Positions 16,923-25,834 of a stretch of DNA of 64,000 bases are shown here, one piece after another. The notes below the pieces were generated by a model. The model saw nothing but the letters and a program-made list of their open reading frames with translations. It had not been told where the DNA came from and did no database searches. Both the position numbers and the translations under genes were made by a program. This stretch comes from Paenibacillus terrae. GTDB taxonomy: Bacteria > Bacillota > Bacilli > Paenibacillales > Paenibacillaceae. The stretch lies in the NCBI RefSeq assembly GCF_000943545.1, contig NZ_JTHP01000005.1, positions 106,342 to 170,341 of the forward strand, given 5' to 3'. Within the stretch, counting starts at the first letter, position 1. Each line of letters begins with the position of its first letter.

Positions 16923-16956
16923 AGAGAAAGGCGTCAAAAAATTGACGCCTTTCTCT
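16923..16956. terminator. Hairpin terminator before the methyltransferase gene
   Basis: AGAGAAAGGCGTCAA and TTGACGCCTTTCTCT form a perfect 15-bp stem with a 4-nt loop, followed by TTAT. It insulates the methyltransferase gene from the decayed region. Confidence 0.65.
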
Positions 16957-16994
16957 TTATGTGTTAATTTAATTGAAAGGAGTGAATATCCAAT

Positions 16995-18191
16995 ATGAGA
17001 ACAGTTGATCTATTTTCCGGTTGTGGGGGAATGTCCCTTGGATTTCAGAATTTAGAATATGACATAGTTGCAGCTTATGAGTATTGGGATGCAGCTATAG
17101 AATGTTACGGAGAAAACTTTCAACATCCCGTATTTAAACAAGATTTGAGTGATGTCGATGCTGCAGTTGAGCACATATCCAGACACGCACCAGATATTAT
17201 TATTGGAGGGCCGCCGTGCCAAGACTTTTCTCATGCTGGTAAGCGAACAGAAGGAGTTAGGGCAGATCTTACCCTAGCATATGGAAAAATAATAAAGAGG
17301 ATACGTCCGAGATGGTTTGTAATGGAAAATGTTGATAGATCTCAAAAAAGTCAAGCATATCAATTGACGAGAAAATTATTTAAAGATGCTGGTTATGGAT
17401 TAACTGAAAAAGTATTAAATGCGAGTTTTTGTGGTGTTCCCCAAAATAGAAAGCGATTCTTTTGTATAGGCTTATTAGATGCTGAGGATGGTTTTTTGGA
17501 TGATATCATTAACTCAAACATATCTACGAGACAAACTACTATACGTGACTATTTAGGAATGGAATTAGGAATAGAACATTACTATCGTCATCCTAGAAAT
17601 TACAGTCGAAGAGGGATCTTTTCCATTGATGAACCTGCACCAACTGTTCGAGGAGTTAATAGACCTGTCCCACGGGGTTACATAGGACACCCAAATGATA
17701 CTGCTCCTATTAATGAAGAACTTAGACCACTTTCCACTATAGAAAGAGCTCGGTTGCAAACTTTCCCTACTTCCTACCAGTGGCCGCCTAACACCGCAAA
17801 AACAACTCTTGAACAAATGATAGGTAATGCAGTACCTGTTAATTTGGCTGAATTTATTGCAAGATCCATACTGCAATATACCAACATCGGAGGAAATGTT
17901 ACTCCTGAAGTTAATGATGAAGTACAACCAGCATCAAATACGGATATTCTTTTTCAAGAATGGCTACAAAATAAATGCGAAATGAAGAGTAGGTCCTCAC
18001 GTGATGTAATATCGAGATTAAGAAGAGCCTCAAATTATGTCGACTTATCAAATGATAAATCCTGCGATGAGTGCCTTTACCACATGTCATTAAACCCTGA
18101 ATTTAAGTTGATAAAACCCTCAGTTCAGTCACAGCTTAGAAGAAGTATTCGTTTGTATAAACAATTTAAAGAAACGGCAGTGCATCATTAA
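16995..18191 (+). CDS. C5-cytosine DNA methyltransferase (type II modification)
   Basis: A 398-residue enzyme that transfers methyl from S-adenosylmethionine to cytosine C5. Motif I DLFSGCGGMSLGF is at 5-17, and motif IV GGPPCQDFS holds the catalytic Cys75. Motif VI is MENV (110-113), motif VIII is QNRKRFF (150-156), and motif X is IGNAVPVNLA. The region between VIII and IX, which sets specificity, is short. An extra C-terminal helical part (about 310-398) with two Cys follows motif X. AAAGGAG lies 12 nt before the ATG. It is convergent, 18 nt apart, with the endonuclease gene, so it is the protective partner. Confidence 0.9.
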   Translation: MRTVDLFSGCGGMSLGFQNLEYDIVAAYEYWDAAIECYGENFQHPVFKQDLSDVDAAVEHISRHAPDIIIGGPPCQDFSHAGKRTEGVRADLTLAYGKIIKRIRPRWFVMENVDRSQKSQAYQLTRKLFKDAGYGLTEKVLNASFCGVPQNRKRFFCIGLLDAEDGFLDDIINSNISTRQTTIRDYLGMELGIEHYYRHPRNYSRRGIFSIDEPAPTVRGVNRPVPRGYIGHPNDTAPINEELRPLSTIERARLQTFPTSYQWPPNTAKTTLEQMIGNAVPVNLAEFIARSILQYTNIGGNVTPEVNDEVQPASNTDILFQEWLQNKCEMKSRSSRDVISRLRRASNYVDLSNDKSCDECLYHMSLNPEFKLIKPSVQSQLRRSIRLYKQFKETAVHH

Positions 18192-18209
18192 GATGCCTGC
18201 CGCTTCTTT

Positions 18210-19418
18210 CTATTCTTCTCTTGGTGTCTCTTCTTCTTCTATTACCTCTTCTTCACGGCTATTCTCAACAAATAGATCAGCGGCTGTGAAATAGATAGTT
18301 TGATCAAATCGACGTTCCGGACTAAGTTCTTTTACTCCACCATTTAAGATTATATTAGGAAGTATATCACGCTTTAGTATTGGTTTAATTCTACGGGGCG
18401 AATTCATATATCCTCTGGTGATTCTTCCATTGAGTGCAAATTCCTTGTCAGTTTGTCTACCAAATGTCATTTCAGTATAAATTCTACTCGTATTAGTCTT
18501 CATTGTAGAAGAACTTGATAATTCAAAAAGAATTCTAGCTAGCCTCGCAGCACTTCTAAAATATCGATTAACTTCCTCTTTCTTATCTCTAGATTTTTTC
18601 TTTCCTTTAGCATCTTCTATTTGGTCTTCCTCTTTTGATCGATCGATAAAGGTTCTGCATAAGGCAAAATCACTCCATACGAAAATATCAAAAGCATTAT
18701 CATCTAATACAGGGGCTACTCCCAACGTTCTCCATATTGGTTGAAGTAGAAACGGTTTTTGTCTCTCATGAAACTCTTCCTGAAACTCGTTCAATGCAGC
18801 AAGAATTTCAGTTTTCTTTGAATATACTTCAGTAGTACTTGTCCAGTCTCTAATTTGATGACATACTGGCTCAAAAATTTCGCGTATTCTATCAGATTCA
18901 TCTTTACATGAATCAAACATTCCTAATGCACAATAAAGCGTTGATGCTGGTCTAATTACTAGCTCAGCTCCCCACAGAGAGGGGTCTTGCTTTGCACTTC
19001 CACTATCTGGTATTACAGTTAATTTTATTTCCAGGGCTCTCAAGTACTCACCATCCAAGTCCTTAACTACAAGGTCAATTCCAGTGATATCTCCATATGA
19101 ATAGACCTTATATGGTTCAAAAACCGATTCAAAGTTAAACACAATCTTTTCGTTCGGTTCGGAAGTATTGAATACCTCATCAAAGCTTATTTCCCTTGCT
19201 TCTACATCTAAATGGTTATTTAAAGCTAAATAAACTGCGCTTTGATTTATATCACGCATATAGCAAGCGAGTGATACTGGAAATGAACTATTGAATTGAT
19301 TTTTTCCAAAGAAATTTTTGGGTTTTCTATTTGACTTCGTAATTCCGTACAACGTGGGTGTATTATCCTCCAATCCCTTTACTAAAGTCTTTATAGACAA
19401 TGCCTTAGATAACCTCAC
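18210..19418 (-). CDS. Type II restriction endonuclease, PD-(D/E)XK, HindVP-like
   Basis: About 402 residues from a GTG at 19418 (GGGGG 7 nt upstream; the frame opens at 19436). The catalytic core is visible in numbering from 19436: D121 in GDITGIDLVVKD and E136-x-K138 in YLRALEIKLT. The early segment GKNQFNSSFPVSLACYM and the overall layout recall the HindVP family (known specificity GRCGYC), but this is from memory, so the target here is unproven. It ends in an acidic tail. It is convergent with the C5 methyltransferase. Confidence 0.72.
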   Translation of the reverse strand: MRLSKALSIKTLVKGLEDNTPTLYGITKSNRKPKNFFGKNQFNSSFPVSLACYMRDINQSAVYLALNNHLDVEAREISFDEVFNTSEPNEKIVFNFESVFEPYKVYSYGDITGIDLVVKDLDGEYLRALEIKLTVIPDSGSAKQDPSLWGAELVIRPASTLYCALGMFDSCKDESDRIREIFEPVCHQIRDWTSTTEVYSKKTEILAALNEFQEEFHERQKPFLLQPIWRTLGVAPVLDDNAFDIFVWSDFALCRTFIDRSKEEDQIEDAKGKKKSRDKKEEVNRYFRSAARLARILFELSSSSTMKTNTSRIYTEMTFGRQTDKEFALNGRITRGYMNSPRRIKPILKRDILPNIILNGGVKELSPERRFDQTIYFTAADLFVENSREEEVIEEEETPREE

Positions 19419-19704
19419 ATTAGGTCCCCCTGTCACTAAATACTCAATTTTTGAAAACTATAACCCTTTCTTCAAGCATTTGCTATTACAATTAGCTTAT
19501 CTTACGCCATCCCCTAAGAGTAAATTTAATAAGTCTATTGTATCAGCTTACTGGTATTTTTTTCTACGGCAAATCAGGAAACCATTAATATTCATATTTA
19601 ACACCCTTCGATTGGTAACAATTATCTGCTTATTCAATCATCGTAAAGCAGTTAAGCTTAGTCTTCATCGTATTTTTCATTAAATATCATATAAATATAG
19701 TCAG

Positions 19705-20945
19705 GCCTGTTGGATAACCACAAAATGGTAGAAAAAAGATCGTCTTTTCTGTAGAATCGTTAGTACCAGCCAAACGAATCCGAAAGAAGACGATCTCATG
19801 AAAAATTCCATCACGATTACATCTATCCTTCAATCCATGCTGACTCCTGAAGAAGTTCAAAGGGTTGTGAAGTTAATAGGTTATGAAGACAAAGCCCGCA
19901 AGTTTACGGTGTACCATTTACTCCAATACGGGTGCATGGCTGCGTTAGAACAATGGAGTAGCTATCGATCCAGCGTAGATTATGCGGCTCTCTGTGGCTT
20001 GCCTGTCGTCCATTATTCACGCTTTTCAACCAAAGCCGCTGAAGTCCCGTTTTCCGTATTTAAGGAACTTTTTCATCTACTTGTTCGCAAATGTAACCGG
20101 GAAGCACGTCGGAAACTGACTTTCCCAAAAGAATTATTACTCATCGATTCAACCACGATGACGGTGGGAAAAACGCGTTTGCCTTGGGCTCCTTATCACG
20201 GAGAGCGTGCGGGCATTAAACTTCATGTCGCTTTACGAGCAGAAAATGGGCAACCTCTTCAGGTGATGGAAACGCTGGGTTCAAGACATGATGGCCCCGT
20301 GAGTGATGCGTTGGCTCAACCGGACTACATTGTGGTGATGGACCGTGCTTATGGGAAACTGGAGCGTCTTTATAACTTCAAAACCCATAGACAATCGTTT
20401 GTCATTCGACTTCGCGACAACGTCCATTTGGAAAAGCCTCATGCGCTACGTCGCCTTACAAAGCCAGATTCATCCGTCATTCGAGATATCACTTGCCAGT
20501 TGGGGACACCTCAGTGTCGTTCCAGGCAACGTCATCGTGTGGTGATGTTTCGGGATTTTGAAGGTCGGGAAATTCGGGTGGTTACCGATTTAATGCAGGT
20601 GACCGCAGAACAAATCGCACAGATCTATAAGGCTCGATGGCAGATTGAAGTCTTCTTTCGTTGGATGAAGCAACATTTGAATATTCCAACGCTGTTTGGT
20701 ACGACTGAAAATGCGGTCTATGGGCAATTATTCTGCGCTCTGATCGTCTATGTCCTGCTCAAATGGCTATTTGCTGCTGCCCAGACTTCATGGCCTCAAC
20801 ATGCCGTTCTTTCCTTTGCGCGATTTTCTCGTCTATTTCTTCTCAAAACTTACCTGTTGAATGGCTGATTCAGATTCAGCGCGTTCTTCTTCAGTGTACC
20901 TCTTGTTTCATTAATTAAGTTACTTATTTTGGTTATTCAACAGGC
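19705..20945 (+). mobile_element. IS4-family insertion sequence
   Basis: Terminal inverted repeats start GCCTGTTGGATAACC on the left (19705) and GCCTGTTGAATAACC on the right (complement, ending at 20945). The 1241-bp unit holds one transposase gene. I see no convincing target-site duplication, so it may have recombined after insertion. Confidence 0.8.
19798..20868 (+). CDS. IS4-family DDE transposase
   Basis: A 356-residue transposase with an intact frame. The DDE residues fall in LLLIDSTTM and YIVVMDRAYG, and the C-terminal YREK signature in YKARWQIEVFFRWMKQ. Residues before about 100 form the N-terminal helical DNA-binding region. It lies inside matching inverted repeats, so the element may still be active. 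Confidence 0.9.
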   Translation: MKNSITITSILQSMLTPEEVQRVVKLIGYEDKARKFTVYHLLQYGCMAALEQWSSYRSSVDYAALCGLPVVHYSRFSTKAAEVPFSVFKELFHLLVRKCNREARRKLTFPKELLLIDSTTMTVGKTRLPWAPYHGERAGIKLHVALRAENGQPLQVMETLGSRHDGPVSDALAQPDYIVVMDRAYGKLERLYNFKTHRQSFVIRLRDNVHLEKPHALRRLTKPDSSVIRDITCQLGTPQCRSRQRHRVVMFRDFEGREIRVVTDLMQVTAEQIAQIYKARWQIEVFFRWMKQHLNIPTLFGTTENAVYGQLFCALIVYVLLKWLFAAAQTSWPQHAVLSFARFSRLFLLKTYLLNG

Positions 20946-21351
20946 GTGATATAATAAATAACTATTTGATTAAGCAATATAGGCAATCCGTTATCTATTT
21001 TTGTCGGATCAATGAGAAAATAAAGTATCAAGCTTATCCCAGTAAGTCTTAAAAAAATGACAGCCGATGATAGTGTAGTTAGTTGTGTACCAGAGCCATA
21101 TGTCTCTTTAACAAATTTTCGCAGTTGTATGCACCCCTCATCCCTTCATAAAATTTGTACAATCTTGTACTATGCCGTTGTGACAGCCGCCATCTACGCA
21201 AGATGTAGTTGCCCACACAGTGCAACGATTTCTGCTCATTGATGCGCTTTTGGATATAATCATGAAATCCTACCGATTCTCACAACGCTAAGATTACATC
21301 CCAGAAAGGAAGCATCACTAATTTCCCTTTTATTTTAAGTAAAAATCTATG
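20946..21351. other. Non-coding stretch right of the IS, nothing recognised
   Basis: No supported gene, repeat or hairpin. It separates the insertion sequence from the orphan immunity-like gene. Confidence 0.45.
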
Positions 21352-21609
21352 TCACTTAGTTCTCAACACTTCATTGGGTGCTCCTTTAAAATAATCAATA
21401 GCAGCTGTTACATCAGAACGAGTAACATTGTCATTTCGGAATGCTGCAACACAATACTTTTCACTGAATGTAATTGTTGCTCTCCCACCTGTTCCGTCAA
21501 TAACACTATAGTTCATTCCATCCCAAGAATGTTCATAGAACAGTTCAGGGTAATGGGCCACCATAATTGTGTACAATAGATGAAAGTATACATCCCTTCC
21601 AAAGATCAT
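21352..21609 (-). CDS. Small protein, possible orphan immunity gene
   Basis: An 85-residue soluble protein (DVYFHLLYTIMVAHYPELFY, then ATITFSEKYCVAAFRNDNVT). I do not recognise the family. AAGGATGG lies 7 nt before the ATG, supporting expression. It follows the spike-toxin/immunity pair in the same direction but after a terminator. This fits the common pattern of extra immunity genes trailing a toxin locus; that role is inference. Confidence 0.5.
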   Translation of the reverse strand: MIFGRDVYFHLLYTIMVAHYPELFYEHSWDGMNYSVIDGTGGRATITFSEKYCVAAFRNDNVTRSDVTAAIDYFKGAPNEVLRTK

Positions 21610-21795
21610 GTTTATTCCATCCTTTAGTTATCATTATAGGCTTCATTAAGGTCTCCACTTTTAGGTTTAGAAAATGTATTTATTTTTATATAAACTGTAT
21701 TCTCCTCATTCCTAGGCAATCCCTACAGTAAGAAAAAAGGGGTATACTCTGTCCGTGCTTTTGACTAACCCAGACCGTAGTATCAATGTGAAAAC

Positions 21796-21850
21796 AGCCC
21801 CTAAGGCCGTTTCTGGACGTTTGAACGTCCTTCTTTTGCCATTAGGGGCT
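21796..21850 (-). terminator. Hairpin terminator of the second spike operon
   Basis: Outer stem AGCCCCTAA/TTAGGGGCT with an inner perfect hairpin GGACGTT/AACGTCC. On the minus strand it is followed by GTTTTCAC. It lies 66 nt after the zinc-ribbon immunity gene. Confidence 0.6.
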
Positions 21851-21916
21851 TTAGATTTTAGGTATTGGTTCTTGCAATCACATTGTTAAGCTTTAAACCC
21901 TGTTTTATTTCAACTT

Positions 21917-22168
21917 TCACTTTTCAGTGTCCTCTTCTAATGAATAAATCCTTTTAACTGTATTATCCTCGTTAAAGACATAAATTCTTCCACAATTAGT
22001 GCAGTGCCACACTTCATTTTTGGGATCGGGTATCGAAAGGGGATCAATTAAATCCCCCATGTTTATAATATCATCCCATTCCTTATCAGTATAAACATGA
22101 AGTTGAACGTCGTTGGGAGCCTCTACTGTAGATAAATATTCTCCACATTTGCACAATAATCTAGCCAT
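21917..22168 (-). CDS. Zinc-ribbon-like probable immunity protein
   Basis: 83 residues from an ATG at 22168 (GGGGGAAGG 5 nt upstream). The frame opens further up, inside the spike gene, but without a ribosome site. Two cysteine pairs, LLCKCGEYL near the start and WHCTNCGRIYVF near residue 60, suggest a zinc ribbon. It begins 13 nt after the nuclease-bearing spike gene and ends before a terminator. Position makes it the likely inhibitor of that nuclease. The family is not recognised. Confidence 0.6.
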   Translation of the reverse strand: MARLLCKCGEYLSTVEAPNDVQLHVYTDKEWDDIINMGDLIDPLSIPDPKNEVWHCTNCGRIYVFNEDNTVKRIYSLEEDTEK

Positions 22169-22181
22169 ATTAACCTTCCCC

Positions 22182-25100
22182 CTAGTTTGTAATTTTCCCT
22201 TCATTTGTCCATATTTCCACTTTTCCTGGAATCTGCCTATCTGTATAAGTCCCTTTAGCTCGATCAATAATTTGCTTCGCTTGTTCTTTTGTAAGCCCTG
22301 CTTCTCTAGCATCAATTATGACTTTTTCCGCATGTTGCTTAAATCCATCCTTTATTCTCCCAACTCCAGTATTAACATTAGGATTTTGCAAAGATTTAAG
22401 TTCAGTCAAAACCCCATCTACTTTGAAATCAGGCGTTTTTTCTCCATGTATTGTAGACTCTGGAATCCTTTCAACCTTTCTCCCTTCTTCTATTAAATCA
22501 TTTGCTACTTTTTTCTCTGCTGGTTTTAACTCATTTATGTTCCCAACGAATTCACCTTTGGTTGGCTTAGCATTACCCGCCCCCTTAGTTCCGGGCGGCT
22601 TCTCGTTTGGTTTGCTTGGTTTCTGCGAGGCAGGTGTCCCTTCGCTCTTACCTGACTTCGCACTAGAAGGTTTAGACGGCGTTGAACTACCTGGACCCTC
22701 GCTTTTAGACATTCGATACAGATCCTTGGCACTTTCCACACTATTGGATGCTCCGGTATACGTTACCCCTGCCCCATGTGCTCCCAATAGGGCAGATTGT
22801 ACTATAACACCCACACCTACAGGTGCACCTACTCCTGTAGCCGTTACCAAACCACCAAAGAATCCCTCTACCACTGCACCCGTCATTTCTACGGCTCCAG
22901 CTACAGTTGTCAAGGAATGTCCGATCACTTCACCTGTTTTACGCGCCATCGGATGATCTGAAGTATATTCCTTATTCATTAATCCAAACGAATAATCTTC
23001 TACAACCGCTGCTGCTGCTCCTAATATAACTTCTCCGCTCACATCTGCGGTATACTCCAACTCGTTCGCCATCTGCTTCGCCATAATGGCTTCGTTTTCC
23101 GCATTCTGGAGCTGGCCTGCCGCCATAAGATCCCACCACGACTGAGATTCTTCTTCTTTCGGCTTCGGCTGTTGAGCCATGTAACTGTCGTAGTTTGCCC
23201 TCCAGCGCTGTCTCAACTCGGCGGGAATTTGCTGATAAGCATGAGCCAGAGCATTCGATTCTTTCAGTAAGTTTTGAACGAGCTCTAGGGGACCACCGGA
23301 ATGCGCCACATGACGTGCACTCGTATATACTTTGCCTAAAATCCACTTGCTATAATAGGCTTGTTTCGCTTGCTCATGCTCGTACTGACTAATCAATCCT
23401 TGAAGCGCCAAACCTGCCAAATGTTTTAACGGATGGACACCCGCTTCTTTAGACGCTCCCAAGGTAGGCGTTCCTTTGCTGCGAACAGGAATCGCTGCGG
23501 TTGCTTGTAAAACTGTTGCTGCTACCTTACCTGCTAGTCCACCCGACGTATTCAACATCACATTGGCCACTTTCCCGACTACTGGAATGGAGCCTAATAA
23601 CTTGGATACCGTACCTAGCAATGCATTGGCCTGTTGAAGCGCCGCTGGACTTGTAACCTTTGCCGTAGGAGTAGGAGTTGTACTTCTGGAAGAAGCGTTG
23701 GCTGCTGCCGATTGGGCTGCCTCATACGCCTTAATATTCATCAACGGCGGCTCAGGTACAGGAGGGAGGTCAGCTACGAAAACAGGAGCCTTCACCGTAC
23801 CTTCCTGAAAAATGATCGGGGCTTGGGTATCCGTCTCACCATCCAGCACCATACTGCTGGCCCCACCTTTTAAGTATAGTGCAGTTCCAGCTTCAAGTGA
23901 TAGTTCCTGACCTGCATCCAGCTTCACATGACCGCCCTGAATCTGCACATTCCCTGGACTGTTAATGGTGATGCCCGTATCCTCATGTAGTGTAATCGAA
24001 AACCCATCGGAAGTGGACAGAATCAGCTCCTGCTCAGACATTTCGATGCCGCTACCTTGTACGTGTTTCCATACCTTCACATCTGGCTGTCCATTGGCGT
24101 GGCGATGCTGTCGCAAGGACTCGGTCACATAGGCTTCCTGTTCACAGTGTGTAGGTAAATACAGCTCCACTTGTTCCCCAACTTCAGGCATGTCGTACCA
24201 GCCACTATGTTCTTCCGCGACATAACGGGTAGCTACCGGAAACCAGCAGGCTTTAGCTGGGTCTTGCTTCGGGTCAATTTCCAGTTGAAGTTGTACGAAA
24301 TCCTGTTGTACCTTCAGCACCGTTCCCGTGAGTGAAATCCCGATAGCTTGATCATTTTCATACCGAGCATAGTGAATATCCTGTTCGGTTTGGAGATCAT
24401 AACGAGTTTGGAGTAAACCGTCCTTTAACTCTGTCACTGCCCGAACAACAACCAGCTCTTTGCCTTGTCCGATGGGTAACGTAATCAAGTCCCCCAGCGC
24501 ATAGTATTGCAGATTTTCAATCGTATAGGTGACATACGCGCCAGCACGTTCCCCTGGTTTTCCTGTATCTAACTCATGAAACGTTTTTCGTACCCTGTAA
24601 AATACATCTCGCTCTACTTTGTGCTGCTTGCCTTCTGGCATTCCAAAGAAAACCTTAGGTGATGCAGCCGTGATCTCTGGCACAAGTACCGAACCAAAGC
24701 GAGAGACAAGACGTCTTAAAAAGGCCCAATCGGTTTCTTCATATTGTAAAACAAAAGTACCTAACTCGGCATAGTTGGTTACCGTATCAATGGCATCTCC
24801 ATACATGTACTTCCGAATCATTGTAGTGACCAGATCATCATAGGTACGGTGAATATCCTGATAGGAGCGCCTTTTCGTCTTGATATCCATTTGATAGGAA
24901 TGCGAGGCCGCCTCCAGTTCAAAGGTATATACTCCCCGTACACAATGAACCGACAAGCGCGTAACTAGCCCGTGGTACAAGCACCTAAGCGACTGTCCTT
25001 GCTCATCCAACTGACGAATGACAATCGGTTCCTGCTCCATATTTTGCCCGATACATGCGGCTCCTTGTTCTTCGGACATCATGCCACTTACATATAAATA

Positions 25101-25211
25101 TGCGTGATCGTTTACGGCCCTGGTGATTCGCAATTGTTCGATATGTTGGGGCTGAAAGGGAGCATATAATCGCAGACTTTCATATCCGATTCCGTTTTGC
25201 AATACGTCCAA
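22182..25211 (-). CDS. VgrG/gpD-like spike with C-terminal CdiA-type nuclease
   Basis: A 1009-residue spike-effector. Residues 1-678 are nearly the same as in the spike at 4340-7267 (gpD base, OB fold, beta-needle, hydrophobic stretch, pre-toxin segment). After DSYM (678) comes a different part: a Gly/Ala/Val-rich hydrophobic region (about 760-817), a Pro/Ser/Lys linker (about 835-885), and a C-terminal domain of about 110 residues. In that domain D928 (TPDFKVDG) and E937-x-K939 (TELKS) form a PD-(D/E)XK-like site, as in CdiA C-terminal tRNases. The start is TTG, 12 nt after GGAG. It is followed by a zinc-ribbon immunity candidate. No chaperone or PAAR gene is adjacent, so it may use those at 7.3-11.8 kb. 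Confidence 0.82.
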   Translation of the reverse strand: MDVLQNGIGYESLRLYAPFQPQHIEQLRITRAVNDHAYLYVSGMMSEEQGAACIGQNMEQEPIVIRQLDEQGQSLRCLYHGLVTRLSVHCVRGVYTFELEAASHSYQMDIKTKRRSYQDIHRTYDDLVTTMIRKYMYGDAIDTVTNYAELGTFVLQYEETDWAFLRRLVSRFGSVLVPEITAASPKVFFGMPEGKQHKVERDVFYRVRKTFHELDTGKPGERAGAYVTYTIENLQYYALGDLITLPIGQGKELVVVRAVTELKDGLLQTRYDLQTEQDIHYARYENDQAIGISLTGTVLKVQQDFVQLQLEIDPKQDPAKACWFPVATRYVAEEHSGWYDMPEVGEQVELYLPTHCEQEAYVTESLRQHRHANGQPDVKVWKHVQGSGIEMSEQELILSTSDGFSITLHEDTGITINSPGNVQIQGGHVKLDAGQELSLEAGTALYLKGGASSMVLDGETDTQAPIIFQEGTVKAPVFVADLPPVPEPPLMNIKAYEAAQSAAANASSRSTTPTPTAKVTSPAALQQANALLGTVSKLLGSIPVVGKVANVMLNTSGGLAGKVAATVLQATAAIPVRSKGTPTLGASKEAGVHPLKHLAGLALQGLISQYEHEQAKQAYYSKWILGKVYTSARHVAHSGGPLELVQNLLKESNALAHAYQQIPAELRQRWRANYDSYMAQQPKPKEEESQSWWDLMAAGQLQNAENEAIMAKQMANELEYTADVSGEVILGAAAAVVEDYSFGLMNKEYTSDHPMARKTGEVIGHSLTTVAGAVEMTGAVVEGFFGGLVTATGVGAPVGVGVIVQSALLGAHGAGVTYTGASNSVESAKDLYRMSKSEGPGSSTPSKPSSAKSGKSEGTPASQKPSKPNEKPPGTKGAGNAKPTKGEFVGNINELKPAEKKVANDLIEEGRKVERIPESTIHGEKTPDFKVDGVLTELKSLQNPNVNTGVGRIKDGFKQHAEKVIIDAREAGLTKEQAKQIIDRAKGTYTDRQIPGKVEIWTNEGKITN
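23178..25211 (-). repeat. Long direct repeat: shared spike module, copy 2
   Basis: Counterpart of 5231-7267 with the same orientation and very high similarity up to the residues DSYM. It marks the exchange point between delivery and toxin parts. Confidence 0.8.
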
Positions 25212-25221
25212 ATGATTTCAT
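25180..25221 (-). other. Possible 13-codon ORF overlapping the second spike start
   Basis: MKSFGRIAKRNRI is the counterpart of the short frame at 7236-7277. The ATG is very close to the ribosome site and the spike's TTG lies 10 nt further on. Translation is uncertain. Confidence 0.25.
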
Positions 25222-25348
25222 ATCTCCTTTCCAGCGACACTAGGTACCGTTTCTCAGCTACCTTGTGTGTACATTTACTTGTAACTACAACATAATTTAA
25301 ATCGTGAGTTTAAGAGGTTATTTTTAACAATAAGCCTTTCTTATGTAT

Positions 25349-25376
25349 GTATCGGATAGAATAAAGATTTTGTTTA
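25349..25376 (-). promoter_or_regulatory. Sigma-D-type promoter candidate of the second spike gene
   Basis: On the minus strand TAAA (25373-25376), 16 nt, TCCGATAC (25349-25356). It is aligned with the element at 11846-11873, and the following leader ACATACATAAGA is also conserved. The leader to the TTG start is about 130 nt. Confidence 0.6.
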
Positions 25377-25535
25377 CAGAAGTCCCCATACGTTGTGTTA
25401 TTTTGAATTAACATAGCTATCGAATGAATATATGAAGTACCCAAAACCGTCTTGGCCCTAAAAGAAAATAGATATTATTACTTTGAAAGGCTCCTGTTAT
25501 CGGCTAAACCTTATTTTCTTTTAGGAGGTTACGTT

Positions 25536-25834
25536 GTGCGCATCATTCAAACCCAGCAAGACATCGACTCACTGCAATATTCACCGCTTCCCCCCACTTT
25601 CTTAAAACACATCCAGGAATACTTCACCCAGCTTCGCAACTCATTCCATGACAAAGATGATCCGTATTTCTCCCTCCAGCCTTACGGTCCCATCTTCATC
25701 CTGAAAGTAGGAGATAACCTAGAGTAGTTGCCCTGAATACGTCGAGTTGTACAACCTCGGCAACATCCAAATTCACAAAATTGCTGTCATGAACACCAAT
25801 GACTACATCATCACTCTTTGGACAACATGCCACA
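25536..25834 (+). pseudogene. Broken plus-strand gene (unknown family)
   Basis: A GTG at 25536 with AGGAGG 7 nt upstream opens a frame (IIQTQQDIDSLQYSPLPPTF, FSLQPYGPIFILKVGDNLE) that stops at TAG 25725. Protein-like sequence resumes in another frame (EYVELYNLGNIQIHKIAVMN). One nonsense change and one shift near 25735 are needed to join them. The function is not recognised. Confidence 0.6.

Noticed and set aside
19680..20960. Target-site duplication flanking the IS
   Set aside because: Flanking AT-rich sequences are similar in composition but show no exact direct repeat next to the inverted repeats.
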